Positions 43,811 to 53,530 of a stretch of DNA of 64,000 nucleotides are shown one piece after another; position 1 is the stretch's first letter; every line of letters starts with the position of its first letter. The translations under genes were made by a program, and so were the position numbers. The DNA lies in assembly GCF_036323495.1 (NCBI RefSeq), contig NZ_AP028947.1:682001-746000 (forward strand). Reading direction: 5' to 3'. Origin of the DNA: Limnobacter thiooxidans. GTDB lineage: Bacteria; Pseudomonadota; Gammaproteobacteria; Burkholderiales; Burkholderiaceae_B. The notes under the pieces were generated by a model, which saw only the letters and a list, made by a program, of their open reading frames with translations, did no database searches and was not told the DNA's origin.

Positions 43811-46108
43811 TTATTGGGTGGCTTGTGAGGTCGAGAATGGTGTGTACCCAGGTACCTTTCTCGACAGCAGGTCAGCCGGGTTTGAGCCCAGTCGGCCCAG
43901 TCCGGTGAGTTCCAGTTGTACAAACAGCGAGGTTGTTTCCAGTTGGGGGGCGGTGGCAAATCGTTGTGCGATGACCCGCACCGCCCAGCAACCTTCACCG
44001 TATTCAAGGCCGGCAACACCTTCAATCAAACGATTGTCGAGCATCGAGTAGTTTAGACGACCGACACCGCTCCAGCGATCGGAGATGGGCCATTGGCCCG
44101 AGATATCGAACTGGTCGATCTGAGCACGGGTGTAACGGTAGCCCAGGTTCAACTGTTTGCCAATGGATGGCGCATAGCTGAGTGATATGTTTCCGCGTTC
44201 GTGGCGACCGCTTTCCGCATTCAACTGGGTTGTTGCGTCCAGGAATACTGAGCCGCTGATTCGACCCCGTGCATTGGCAAAAAAGTCGGAGTCGCTGGTG
44301 GTTGGCGCTTCAAAGCCTTGCAAGATAACGCGCGATGCTGTGAGGTTCAAGCGTTGGCCACCAGTGACGCTGAACAGCTCTTCGCTGGATTTTTCATCGT
44401 AAAAACGACTCGTAACCGCCAGTGTCAATTGATTGGCGTCGCCCACACGGTCCAGACCCGAGTAGCGGTTTTCAGCAAAAATGCGGCTCAGACTTTGGTC
44501 AGTGACCGTGGTGTCAAAAATTGGCTGGTCAGACTGGTCCTTGAATGGCGTGTACAAATAGAAAATACGCGGTTCCAGGGTTTGATTCACCTTTCGACCA
44601 AAAAAGCTGGTTTTGCGGTCAAAGTACACTGTACTGTCTAGCGAAACAGTGGGGATCACACTGCTCGGCCCCCCAGGCAAGCCGGTGGCTTGGCCTTTCA
44701 AGTCGTAGTTTGTGCTTTGCACCGACAACGCCGGTGTGAATGAGAACTCGGAACGTTGAATGGGCATGAACACACGGGCCCTGGTGACTCCCCGAGAGCC
44801 CTCAACCCGCGCGGGTGCAGAACTAGGGCGTGCGAAGTCCGTGTATTGGCCTGAAACCGATACGAACGCATTGGCATCGCCAATTCGCGTTGGGGTCAAC
44901 TCGACTGTAGCTTCCGGCAGTCGGTCATAGGGCTCGGCGATGACATCGTTGAACAGTTGCAGAGTTTGGTGTGCCACTGTTCGAACATTGGCGCTCCAGT
45001 TTTTTTGCCGATAGGACAAGAATCCTTCCTGCACCAGCACCCTTTGCGAGGCCACAGCCTGCGTTCTTGAAAAATCTACAAAATAATTGTCGTCTGAAAC
45101 CTGGTTGAAGTTGACCCCGGCATAAAAGGGGCCTTTCTCGAACTTGTGCAATAGCGACAGGGCAGATCGATCCGTACCGGTTTTCTCGTCGCTGGGCAAA
45201 AAGTCGTATTTTATTTCGCCTTCGTTGTTGGGAGTCAGGTACCGACCTTGTGTACCCAACTGGTAGCCGCGTCCGGAAATGACTTTGGGAAACAGCGTGA
45301 GGTCTTTGTCAGGTGCGATATTCAGGTAATAGGGAACCGTGACCTCCAACCCACTGTTGGAGACCGTCCCGAAGGAGGGGGGCAAAAAGCCGCTCTTGCG
45401 ACGGTCCGAGGTGGGAAAGGAAAAGTAAGGTACGCCTAAAATGGGTACATCCTGAAACACCACCTTGGCACCCCGTGCCCGACCCACTTCCGAGGCTTGG
45501 TCGATTTCAAGCGAGTCGGCGGTGATGTACCAGTCACCTTGATCTGCCGCACCCGCATTGGGCACCTCGCACACCGTGTAGTTCGGGTTCTCAAGGGTGA
45601 GGCTGGAAATGCCGTCGTATTGCATTCGGTCTGCCCGACCTTTGCCCTTGATGTCTCTCAGTTCGAAGGTTGCATTTTTCATCTGGCTTTCACCAGTACC
45701 CAACTTCACCGAACCCTCGGGTGCCTTGAGCAGCATGCTTTCCTGCTCAATCACAAGGTTGCCTTTGGCTGTGGCGCGGTCGGTAATTGGCGAATAATTG
45801 ATCGCATCGCTGCTTAAGCGCAGTTTTTTGCGGCGAATTTCAACATTGCCCTCGAGAAATGTTTCTTCCGCATTGTTGCCGTAAAGCCTGTCAGCCGAAA
45901 TGTAGGTAGCCTCGTCCTCGGGTATTGGGGAGCGAACACCCAGAAGCCCGCCATCGATTCGAAGCTTGGTAGGGGCTTCCGCTGTCGCGGGGGCCTGACC
46001 AGGCGTTTGTGCAAACACGGGTGCACCAAGGCACCACAACGCCAGTGCGATGGCGGTGGGGCGGGTGGGCACGGTGTGCACTTGCGGTAAATTTTTGCTC
46101 TTCTTCAA
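43811..46108 (-). CDS. lptD: LPS-assembly protein LptD
   Basis: A 765-residue outer-membrane barrel that inserts LPS. It has a signal peptide ending PVFAQ, an N-terminal OstA jellyroll (YISADRLYGNNAEETFLEGN) and a large C-terminal barrel with YRYTRAQIDQFDISGQWP. Outside the signal peptide I count only two cysteines, in YTVCEVPN and GEGCWAVRV, against four in E. coli LptD. That permits just one long-range disulfide. ATG 46108 is divergent from amgK with 98 bp between. Confidence 0.94.
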   Translation of the reverse strand: MKKSKNLPQVHTVPTRPTAIALALWCLGAPVFAQTPGQAPATAEAPTKLRIDGGLLGVRSPIPEDEATYISADRLYGNNAEETFLEGNVEIRRKKLRLSSDAINYSPITDRATAKGNLVIEQESMLLKAPEGSVKLGTGESQMKNATFELRDIKGKGRADRMQYDGISSLTLENPNYTVCEVPNAGAADQGDWYITADSLEIDQASEVGRARGAKVVFQDVPILGVPYFSFPTSDRRKSGFLPPSFGTVSNSGLEVTVPYYLNIAPDKDLTLFPKVISGRGYQLGTQGRYLTPNNEGEIKYDFLPSDEKTGTDRSALSLLHKFEKGPFYAGVNFNQVSDDNYFVDFSRTQAVASQRVLVQEGFLSYRQKNWSANVRTVAHQTLQLFNDVIAEPYDRLPEATVELTPTRIGDANAFVSVSGQYTDFARPSSAPARVEGSRGVTRARVFMPIQRSEFSFTPALSVQSTNYDLKGQATGLPGGPSSVIPTVSLDSTVYFDRKTSFFGRKVNQTLEPRIFYLYTPFKDQSDQPIFDTTVTDQSLSRIFAENRYSGLDRVGDANQLTLAVTSRFYDEKSSEELFSVTGGQRLNLTASRVILQGFEAPTTSDSDFFANARGRISGSVFLDATTQLNAESGRHERGNISLSYAPSIGKQLNLGYRYTRAQIDQFDISGQWPISDRWSGVGRLNYSMLDNRLIEGVAGLEYGEGCWAVRVIAQRFATAPQLETTSLFVQLELTGLGRLGSNPADLLSRKVPGYTPFSTSQATQ

Positions 46109-46206
46109 GCTGGGTATGTACTCAAATAGGTGACGGGTCGATCAAGCGCCATTGGATCCTACTATTATAGGCAACTAACACTACATTAAAGAGATTGGAC
46201 TGTTTG

Positions 46207-47238
46207 ATGAGCGCCTTGCGTCAAGAAATGTTAAAAAAATGGCTGGTCGGACTGACTGGTTTCGATTTCAATCTTGAAACCCTCCAGGCTGCCTCAAGCG
46301 ATGCAAGTTTTCGGCGCTACTTCAGGGTTGAAGCGGCCGATGGCCAGAAAACCTATGTTGTGATGGATGCACCGCCGGAAAAGGAAGATGTGCGCCCGTT
46401 TGTTCAGGTGGCAGATCTGTTGCGGCGCGGGGGTTCCAACGCACCCGAGGTACTGGCCGAAAATTCGGAGGAAGGTTTTCTGCTGCTGCAGGACTTCGGC
46501 AACACCACCATGTTGCAGGGTTTGAATGCCCAACCGGAGGCCAAAGACGCCTTCTACATGCAGGCGCTTCACGATCTGGTACACCTGCAGTCAAGCACTT
46601 CAACGGCTGGTTTGCCTGTTTACGGGGCTGACAAATTGTTGCAGGAAATGAACCTGTTCGATGAATGGTACGTGGGCCGCCACTTCGGTGCAGAGATGAC
46701 AGACCAGGAACGCAACTGGCTCGACAGCATCAAGGGCATGCTGATTCAAAGCGCCCTGGCCGAGCCACAAGTATTTGTTCACCGCGATTACCACAGCCGA
46801 AACTTGATGCTGATCAGTGAACCTGACGCTGCGCCCCAATTTGGTATTCTGGATTTTCAGGATGCTGTTAAAGGCCCGCTGAGTTACGACCTGGTCAGTA
46901 TTTTGCGCGACGCCTACATCGAATGGCCTGAAACACAGACGCTGGACTGGACAGTCCGCTATTGGGAAGCCGCGCGCAAGGCGGGCTTGCCTATCTGTGA
47001 AGACCCGGGCGAGTTTTACCGGCAGTTCGATTTCATGGGGCTGCAACGCCACCTGAAAATTCTGGGTATTTTCGCCCGCCTGAATTACCGCGATGGCAAG
47101 GCACAGTATTTAAATGACCTGCCCATGGTGCTGCGCTACGTGCGTTTGGTTGCCGGGCGTTATATTGCATTCAAGCCTTTGCTGCTGTTGCTGGACCGGC
47201 TTGAAAACAAGGCTGTCAAAGTGGGTTACACCTTTTAA
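46207..47238 (+). CDS. amgK: Anomeric N-acetylmuramate/N-acetylglucosamine kinase
   Basis: A 343-residue aminoglycoside-phosphotransferase-fold kinase. The catalytic loop VHRDYHSRNLM and the DFQDAVKGPLSYDLVS metal loop are intact. It is immediately followed by murU, the arrangement of the AmgK-MurU peptidoglycan recycling route that bypasses MurNAc-6P. ATG 46207 is preferred over an in-frame TTG at 46195. Confidence 0.92.
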   Translation: MSALRQEMLKKWLVGLTGFDFNLETLQAASSDASFRRYFRVEAADGQKTYVVMDAPPEKEDVRPFVQVADLLRRGGSNAPEVLAENSEEGFLLLQDFGNTTMLQGLNAQPEAKDAFYMQALHDLVHLQSSTSTAGLPVYGADKLLQEMNLFDEWYVGRHFGAEMTDQERNWLDSIKGMLIQSALAEPQVFVHRDYHSRNLMLISEPDAAPQFGILDFQDAVKGPLSYDLVSILRDAYIEWPETQTLDWTVRYWEAARKAGLPICEDPGEFYRQFDFMGLQRHLKILGIFARLNYRDGKAQYLNDLPMVLRYVRLVAGRYIAFKPLLLLLDRLENKAVKVGYTF

Positions 47239-47940
47239 ATGAAAGCGATGATTTTGGCCGCAGGGCGCGGCGAACGCATGCGCCCCTTGACGGACCGCTG
47301 CCCCAAACCCCTTTTGCAGGCTGGGGGCAAGCCCTTGCTTCAGTGGCATATTGAGGCCTTGGCGGCAGTGGGTATTCGTCAAATCGTGATCAATCACGCG
47401 CACCTGGGCCACCAGATTGAAAACCATTTCGGCGACGGCGCTGCCCTTGGCGTGCAATTAAGTTATTCACCAGAAGCCACTGCGCTTGAAACGGCGGGTG
47501 GTATTCGGCAGGCATTGCACCTGTTGGGCGGTGGTCCGCTTTTGGTGGTCAATGGCGATGTGGCCTGTGGTTGGCCCATGAGGCGAGCGCTGGAAATCGC
47601 TGAGAACTGGAAGAGCGGGCAGTTGGCGCACTTGGTCATGGTGCCCAACCCGACCCACAACCCGAAAGGTGATTTTGCGCTGCAAGGCAACACCATACAG
47701 CTACCCGCACCCGACGAGGCGGCTTGGACCTTTTCAGGCATTGGTGTGTATCACCCCGATTTATTCAAAGGCCTGCAAGCTGGGCAGGTGGCCAAATTGG
47801 CGCCCCTGTTGCGTGAAGCCATGGCAGCAGGCAAAGTACAAGGTGAGTTGTTCGACGGCTTCTGGATGGACATAGGTACACCGGAGCGGCTTGAAGAACT
47901 CAACCAACGATTGCATTCAGGAAGGACACATTCAGCATGA
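47239..47940 (+). CDS. murU: N-acetylmuramate-1-phosphate uridylyltransferase
   Basis: A 233-residue nucleotidyltransferase. It has the signature ILAAGRGERMRPLTD and CPKPLLQ, plus NGDVACGWP for metal binding. In the AmgK-MurU pathway it forms UDP-MurNAc directly from recycled MurNAc-1P. It begins right after the amgK stop. Its stop overlaps the pepP start by four bases. Confidence 0.92.
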   Translation: MKAMILAAGRGERMRPLTDRCPKPLLQAGGKPLLQWHIEALAAVGIRQIVINHAHLGHQIENHFGDGAALGVQLSYSPEATALETAGGIRQALHLLGGGPLLVVNGDVACGWPMRRALEIAENWKSGQLAHLVMVPNPTHNPKGDFALQGNTIQLPAPDEAAWTFSGIGVYHPDLFKGLQAGQVAKLAPLLREAMAAGKVQGELFDGFWMDIGTPERLEELNQRLHSGRTHSA

Positions 47941-49325
47941 GCAGGTACCCCACCCACAACCCCTTGATCTACGCCAAGCGCCGTGAGCAACTGGCCCGCC
48001 GATTGAAAAAAATGGGCGGTGGCGTGGCGTTGATTCAATCGGGCATGGAAGTCATGCGCAATCGCGACGCGGACTACGCGTTTCGATCCGACAGTTACTT
48101 TTATTACCTCACCGGTTTTCCCGAACCCGAGGCCTGCCTGGCCTTGGTTGTGCCTCCCAACGGAGATTCCCGTGCCGTGCTGTTCTGTCGTGACAAAAAC
48201 GAAGAACGCGAGATTTGGGAAGGATTCCGCTTTGGTCCGCAGGCAGCGCAATCCGCATTCGGCATGCACGAAGCCCATAGCATTGAAGACCTTGAAGAAC
48301 ACCTGATAGAAACACTGGCTAACCAGCCCGCCGTGTTCTTACGCCTCGGTGAAGACGACAGCCTGGAATCCGCCGTGGCAGATGTGCTGAAAACCCTCCG
48401 TGGCAAGGCCCGCATGGGTATTTCAGCGCCGCATGCTGTGCTGGACTTGAGCCATTCACTGGACGAAATGCGCCTGATCAAGGACAAAACCGAAATCGAG
48501 ATCATGCGAAGGGCGGCCAATATTTCGGCCCATGCCCACATGGCCGCGATGCAGGTTTGCCAACCGGGCAAGTTCGAATTTGAAGTCGAGGCCGAGTTGC
48601 TGTACCAGTTCCGCAAGAACGGCTCTGAAGCCCCGGCTTACGGTTCAATCGTGGCTTCAGGCGCAAATGCCTGTGTGCTGCACTACCGCGCCAACGACGC
48701 GAAGATGCGTGATGGGGATCTGTTGCTGATTGACGCAGGTTGCGAGCTGGATTGCTATGCCTCTGACATTACCCGCACCTTTCCCGTGAATGGTCAATTC
48801 AGCAAGGCGCAGCAAGCCGTGTACGAGGTGGTGTTGAACGCGCAATACGCTGCGATTGACGCCACCAAACCGGGCGCCCGTTTCAATGATCCGCACGATG
48901 CCGCCGTGAGGGTGCTTGCGCAAGGCCTGATCGATTTGAAGCTGCTGAAAATGGGATTGAGTGAGGCTGTTGAGAGCGGTGCCTACAAGCGTTTTTACAT
49001 GCACCGCACCAGCCACTGGCTGGGCATGGATGTGCACGATTGCGGCAGTTACCGCGACCCCTCGGCCAAACCGGAAGACGGCGTTGCCCCGCACACCAGC
49101 CGCAAGCTGGAACCCGGTATGGTGTTGACCATTGAGCCAGGCCTTTACATCCGGCCCGGCAAAGGTGTGCCCAAGCAGTTTGAGAACATCGGCATTCGTA
49201 TCGAAGACGATGCCTTGGTCACTCAAAAAGGTTGCGATATTTATACGTCGGATGCACCCAAAACCGTGAATGAAATTCACGCCACCATGAAAGCCCACAA
49301 AAAATCAGGTAGCAAGGCGGCCTAA
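47937..49325 (+). CDS. pepP: Xaa-Pro aminopeptidase (M24B)
   Basis: A 462-residue aminopeptidase P removing residues before proline. The dimetal site is readable: DAGCELDCYASDITRTFP (two Asp), HWLGMDVHD (His), IEPGLY (Glu) and GIRIEDD (Glu). The N-terminal creatinase-like domain contains SDSYFYYLTGFPEPEA. ATG 47937 overlaps the murU stop, and the UbiH-like gene begins two bases after its stop. Confidence 0.95.
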   Translation: MSRYPTHNPLIYAKRREQLARRLKKMGGGVALIQSGMEVMRNRDADYAFRSDSYFYYLTGFPEPEACLALVVPPNGDSRAVLFCRDKNEEREIWEGFRFGPQAAQSAFGMHEAHSIEDLEEHLIETLANQPAVFLRLGEDDSLESAVADVLKTLRGKARMGISAPHAVLDLSHSLDEMRLIKDKTEIEIMRRAANISAHAHMAAMQVCQPGKFEFEVEAELLYQFRKNGSEAPAYGSIVASGANACVLHYRANDAKMRDGDLLLIDAGCELDCYASDITRTFPVNGQFSKAQQAVYEVVLNAQYAAIDATKPGARFNDPHDAAVRVLAQGLIDLKLLKMGLSEAVESGAYKRFYMHRTSHWLGMDVHDCGSYRDPSAKPEDGVAPHTSRKLEPGMVLTIEPGLYIRPGKGVPKQFENIGIRIEDDALVTQKGCDIYTSDAPKTVNEIHATMKAHKKSGSKAA

Positions 49326-49327
49326 GC

Positions 49328-50518
49328 ATGACTTCGCACACTGATTTTGATGTGGCCATTGTGGGCGCAGGCCCGGTCGGGCTGGCTTTTGCCGGTTGGC
49401 TGGCCAATGCCTGGGGCGATCGTGCAAACCGCATTGCCATTTTTGATGCAAAGCCGCTGCAGGCTTCAGCGCAAGACCCACGTATTTTAGCTTTGTCTGA
49501 TGCAACCCGATTGAGACTCGGCAGTCTGGCTTTTCCTTCGAATGCAACTCCCATTCACCACATTCATGTCTCAGAGCAGTCGCGCTTTGGTCAGGTTCGC
49601 ATGAAGGCCGACGAGCTGGGTTTGCGCGCACTAGGATGGACAGTCCGCTATGGTGAACTGGTGACCTGTCTGTCCGATTCACTTGAACGTCGTGGCGTCA
49701 AAATTTTCCGTCCGGCCAATGTGAAATATGCCCACCGAAGCGCAGTGGAGTCATTGGAAGTGTTGGAGCTCGAAGACGGCACCGAATTCACGGTGGGTTT
49801 GCGGGTGGATGCCGAGGGCGGTTTATATGGCGAAGCGGGAGAACGTGACCAGGTTGTCGACTATGGGCAATGGGCCTTGGTCAGTGAAGTGGTCTTGAAT
49901 GTCGAGCCAGGCCTGCTGAGTGGCAGCAACACGCTGGCTTTTGAACGCTTCACCTCGGAAGGGCCCCTGGCCTTGCTTCCCATCTCGACCGATCAGCGAA
50001 AGTACTCGCTGGTGTGGTGTGCCCCGCTGGAAACAGTGCAACGCAGGCTCGCGTGCAGTGAGCATGACTTTTCCAGCGAACTGCGCCAGCAGTTTGGCAG
50101 GCGAATTTCAATCGAACACATCGGCCCGAGGAAGTCATTCCCGTTGGGAATGAATTGGCGCGACAAACTGGTACAGGGCAGGCGGGTCGCCATCGGCAAT
50201 GCCGCTCAAATTTTGCACCCGGTCGCCGGGCAGGGCCTGAACCTGGGATTGCGCGATGCCATGCAGCTTTGCCGCAGTATTGACCCCTCGACTGTTGCGG
50301 TGGAGCATCGCTTGAGTACCGCCCTTCATGATTTTGAAAAATCCAGAGTGGCAGATCGGCAGGTGGTGGTTAAAATGACAGACTGGATGGTGAAGGGTTT
50401 TTCCAATCACAACCCCTTGTTGGGTGCTGGGCGGCAAATGGCCTTGAACGTGATGGAATTCACCCCACCGCTGCGCAAGCAGTTTGCAGAATTGATGTTG
50501 TTCGGCCTGGCTGTTTAA
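49328..50518 (+). CDS. UbiH/UbiF-family FAD monooxygenase (probable ubiquinone hydroxylase)
   Basis: A 396-residue FAD-dependent aromatic hydroxylase of the UbiH/COQ6 group. It has an N-terminal GxGxxG (IVGAGPVGLAFAGWL) and a C-terminal GNAAQILHPVAGQGLNLGLR, diagnostic of the ubiquinone hydroxylases. Which ring position it hydroxylates (UbiH, UbiF, UbiI or UbiM type) cannot be told by eye. It lies in the pepP-ubi context common in proteobacteria. Confidence 0.9.
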   Translation: MTSHTDFDVAIVGAGPVGLAFAGWLANAWGDRANRIAIFDAKPLQASAQDPRILALSDATRLRLGSLAFPSNATPIHHIHVSEQSRFGQVRMKADELGLRALGWTVRYGELVTCLSDSLERRGVKIFRPANVKYAHRSAVESLEVLELEDGTEFTVGLRVDAEGGLYGEAGERDQVVDYGQWALVSEVVLNVEPGLLSGSNTLAFERFTSEGPLALLPISTDQRKYSLVWCAPLETVQRRLACSEHDFSSELRQQFGRRISIEHIGPRKSFPLGMNWRDKLVQGRRVAIGNAAQILHPVAGQGLNLGLRDAMQLCRSIDPSTVAVEHRLSTALHDFEKSRVADRQVVVKMTDWMVKGFSNHNPLLGAGRQMALNVMEFTPPLRKQFAELMLFGLAV

Positions 50519-50535
50519 TCTGGAGTGTTTTTCCC

Positions 50536-51147
50536 ATGTGGTCTGCCGAATTGTTGCGGGCGCGCTTTGCCATGGCCGATTTGCCCTGGCACCCTGAACC
50601 GCTTGAAGAACGATTTTTCAAAGACCGCGAGCCCGCAGAGGCAGCGGTGCTTGTTCCTTTGGTTCAACGCGAAGACGGCCTGCATGTGCTGTTGACCCTT
50701 CGCACCGCCCATCTGAATGATCACGCCGGGCAAATCAGCTTTCCCGGTGGCCGATGTGAGCCTGAAGACGGGAACCCGATCGAAACTGCCTTGCGTGAAA
50801 CGGTTGAGGAAACGGGTTTAACCCGCAATTACATCGAAGTATTGGGCACCCTGCCTGTGTACCAAACCGCGACCAATTTTTTGGTAACCCCGGTGGTCGC
50901 CCTGATACAGCCTGGCTTTCAATTGCAGCCAGACACCTTTGAAGTAGAAGAGGTGTTTGAGGTGCCGTTTTCATTTCTGATGGATGTTGCCAATCACCAG
51001 CAACGTAGCCTGCACACCCCCTTGGGCGAGCGCACTTTTTACGCCATGCCCTATGATTCGCCCGCCTCGAAGAAAAGCTATTTCATCTGGGGTGCCACTG
51101 CGGCCATGCTTCGAAACCTGTATCACTTTCTGAATGCGAAGGCTTGA
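50536..51147 (+). CDS. CoA pyrophosphatase, Nudix (NudL/YeaB type)
   Basis: A 203-residue Nudix hydrolase. It combines the UPF0035 motif LLTLRTAHLNDHAGQISFP with a Nudix box (GGRCEPEDGN ... ALRETVEETGL). These two together mark coenzyme-A/acyl-CoA diphosphatases. ATG 50536 is used. The CobD/CbiB-like gene starts three bp after its stop. Confidence 0.88.
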   Translation: MWSAELLRARFAMADLPWHPEPLEERFFKDREPAEAAVLVPLVQREDGLHVLLTLRTAHLNDHAGQISFPGGRCEPEDGNPIETALRETVEETGLTRNYIEVLGTLPVYQTATNFLVTPVVALIQPGFQLQPDTFEVEEVFEVPFSFLMDVANHQQRSLHTPLGERTFYAMPYDSPASKKSYFIWGATAAMLRNLYHFLNAKA

Positions 51148-51150
51148 ATC

Positions 51151-52122
51151 GTGGCTTACATCGCCCTGTTGATTGCCGTTGTGCTTGAAACCTTCCTGCC
51201 CGATGGTTTCTTTACTCGCGTTCGCGACTGGTTTCGTCAATTCCATCAAGAACTGGAGATCAATCTTGAAGCCTTGGGTGCGCCGCGCTATGCGCATTTG
51301 CAATGGCTTGCACCCTTGCTGATTTGGTACCTGGGTGTGTATTTTGTTTACAAGGTGTTGTGGGTGGTATCACCCATGGCCGCAGGTGCGTTCAGCGTAT
51401 TGGTGCTGGTTTATGGCTTGCGCTTTCGTCATTTTGCCTTGGTGTTCACGAATACACAGCTGTTTTTGAATCAGGGTGACTTTTTTCGTGCCCGGGAAAT
51501 GTTGCTGCTTTGGATGAAAGATTACGATGGCAGCGAACCTGTCATACACCGCCCAAGTGAGCTGGTGTTTCATGCGATTTACCACGGAACTGAAAGGGCA
51601 TTGCGCCAGTACTTCAGCCTGTTCTTCTGGTTCCTGCTCATGCCGGGTCCAATGGGTGTAGTGACTTACCTGATGGTGCACTGGAGTGTTGTTCGCGAGC
51701 GTGACGCCTGGCAAGCACAGGCCTTCGCTCACGACCTGCCTTCCATGCAAGAGGCATGGGATCACAACAAGTGGCGTGCCATTCAAACTCCCCGGTTTGT
51801 GTTGTTTGCCATGGAATGGCTGCCTGCCAGGTTGTTGGCACTGACCGTTGGTTTGGTCTCACAACTTGACGATGCGGCCTTGGCCTGGCGTGCCGCCAAG
51901 GCCCAAAGCCGTTTTTCAAACCGCGCGCCATTGACTGCCGTGGTTTTTACGGCGGTGGGGTTATCCCAAGGTTTGACTCCTGATGCGCAACCCTTGAACG
52001 ACGAAAATCAGGTTCAAGCTTTGCAACAGTTTCGCCAGCTGGTTTTCAGGTGTGCGGTTGTCTGGTTGCTTGTTGCCCTGGTGTTTGCATTGCTGGGTTG
52101 GTTGCCAAGTAACGTTGTTTAA
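51151..52122 (+). CDS. CobD/CbiB-like integral membrane protein
   Basis: A 323-residue membrane protein with four to five hydrophobic segments, resembling CobD/CbiB. It has WLAPLLIWYLGVYFVYKVLW, ALRFRHFAL-like and LSLFFWFLLMPGPMGVVTYL regions. It starts GTG 51151. No cobalamin genes are near, and the match is remote enough that a role in cobinamide synthesis is doubtful. AmpE-like proteins share this fold family. Confidence 0.72.
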   Translation: MAYIALLIAVVLETFLPDGFFTRVRDWFRQFHQELEINLEALGAPRYAHLQWLAPLLIWYLGVYFVYKVLWVVSPMAAGAFSVLVLVYGLRFRHFALVFTNTQLFLNQGDFFRAREMLLLWMKDYDGSEPVIHRPSELVFHAIYHGTERALRQYFSLFFWFLLMPGPMGVVTYLMVHWSVVRERDAWQAQAFAHDLPSMQEAWDHNKWRAIQTPRFVLFAMEWLPARLLALTVGLVSQLDDAALAWRAAKAQSRFSNRAPLTAVVFTAVGLSQGLTPDAQPLNDENQVQALQQFRQLVFRCAVVWLLVALVFALLGWLPSNVV

Positions 52123-52167
52123 AGTCTCAATTATTCAATTGAAAATTTCAAATAACTGGTTGATCGC

Positions 52168-53160
52168 CTAATACTGCGACTGCGCCTCTTCAAGTTCCGC
52201 TTTCAGCATTTGATACAGCTCATAACGTGCAGGGCTCAGCGTGCCGTCTTCCAGGCCATTTTTCACAGCGCAGTCGGGTTCGCGCTTGTGCTGGCAGTTG
52301 GCAAACCGACACTTGTTGCCTTCATCGCGCAGATCGGAAAACGCATTCAGCAAATCGGCTTCAGTCAGGTGATGCAAACCAAAAGCCTGAAAGCCCGGCG
52401 AATCAATCAGCTCCAGGCCCGCGTCCCCAAAATGCATCTGGGTGTGCGTGGTGGTGTGCTTGCCTGCATTCAATGCCATGGAAATTTCATTGGTTGCTGC
52501 CAGCGCATCGGGAATCAGCAAGTTGATCAGCGTGGACTTGCCCATGCCAGATTGACCCAGAATCAGCGTTCGCTTGTCCGTCAGCAAAGGACGCAGTAGG
52601 GCTTCTGTTTCCTGTGGGTGCTCGGTCACACTGATGTAATGCGTGGGCACCTCACCCAGTGTGATCTCGAACAACTCCTGTTCTACAGCGTCCAGCGTTT
52701 CCTGATCGCCCTCCAGAATATCCACCTTGTTGAACAAGATGGTCAGTGGTACATCCGCATGCTTGCAGGCGGTGAGCGTGCGCCCCAGCAACTCGGTGGA
52801 ATAGGGCGGGCTGATGGCCAATATCAGCAACACCCCATCCAGGTTGGCTGCGAACATCTTGCTTTTCAGTGCGTCCGAACGGTACACCAGGTTTCGGCGG
52901 GTTTGAATTTCCTCTATCCACGCCTGCTTGTCGCCACTGGGTAAAATCGAGATTTCATCCCCCACCGCAACGTCCCGGCGCTTGCCTTTGCCGTAAACCT
53001 GCCAAATTTCACCTTCCGCGTCGCGCGCCAAAAAGTGACGGCCATAACTGGCCACCACGAGAGCGTTCAGCAAGTCCGGGCTGCCAACGTTTTTCGCATG
53101 CTGGGCGGTTTGTTTGCCTTTGGAAGCAAGGCGCACTTTGTGCAGGGAAGAATCAGCCAA
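52168..53160 (-). CDS. rsgA: Ribosome small-subunit GTPase A
   Basis: A 330-residue circularly permuted GTPase maturing the 30S subunit. Motifs occur in permuted order: NKVD (G4), GQSGMGKSTLINLL (G1) and DSPGFQAFG (G3). The C-terminal zinc knuckle is CRFANCQHKREPDC. An OB-fold forms the N-terminus. The start is probably TTG 53160, overlapping the pterin dehydratase stop by eight bases; a GTG at 53142 is possible. Confidence 0.95.
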   Translation of the reverse strand: MADSSLHKVRLASKGKQTAQHAKNVGSPDLLNALVVASYGRHFLARDAEGEIWQVYGKGKRRDVAVGDEISILPSGDKQAWIEEIQTRRNLVYRSDALKSKMFAANLDGVLLILAISPPYSTELLGRTLTACKHADVPLTILFNKVDILEGDQETLDAVEQELFEITLGEVPTHYISVTEHPQETEALLRPLLTDKRTLILGQSGMGKSTLINLLIPDALAATNEISMALNAGKHTTTHTQMHFGDAGLELIDSPGFQAFGLHHLTEADLLNAFSDLRDEGNKCRFANCQHKREPDCAVKNGLEDGTLSPARYELYQMLKAELEEAQSQY

Positions 53161-53530
53161 TGTGTTTCAGCGCTTCGTCAAGTTTGGCCGCGCAGGCCCA
53201 GTCGTTGTTGGTGATGCCATTGGCACTGTGGGTGTTCCATTTCACCTTCAACCGGTTGAAAGTGAATGTCACCTCGGGGTGGTGGTCTTCATCATCGGCC
53301 AGGTGCGTGATGGCATGCACGGCCAGCTTCACCCCTTCAAAATTGGCGAATGTGTACTGACGCCAAAGCACACGTGCATTCTGGCCTTTCTCATCAAACT
53401 CCACTGACCAGTATTCAAACTCGCCAAGTTGCCTTTCGATGTCGTCTGGCGACCAAGCCTGATCTTCACCAAGATGTTTGCTGTGGATCTGCAACCAGTC
53501 TGAAACAGGGAGTGCGGGATGTGGCTGCAT
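53153..53530 (-). CDS. Pterin-4a-carbinolamine dehydratase family protein
   Basis: A 125-residue PCD/DCoH protein recycling pterin cofactors. The signature is DDEDHHPEVTFTFNRLKVKW with the catalytic His-His-Pro. It is a little longer than the roughly 100-residue norm, with extra residues at the N-terminus. No phenylalanine hydroxylase is near. ATG 53530 follows the M48 stop directly, and its own stop overlaps the rsgA start. Confidence 0.9.
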   Translation of the reverse strand: MQPHPALPVSDWLQIHSKHLGEDQAWSPDDIERQLGEFEYWSVEFDEKGQNARVLWRQYTFANFEGVKLAVHAITHLADDEDHHPEVTFTFNRLKVKWNTHSANGITNNDWACAAKLDEALKHIG

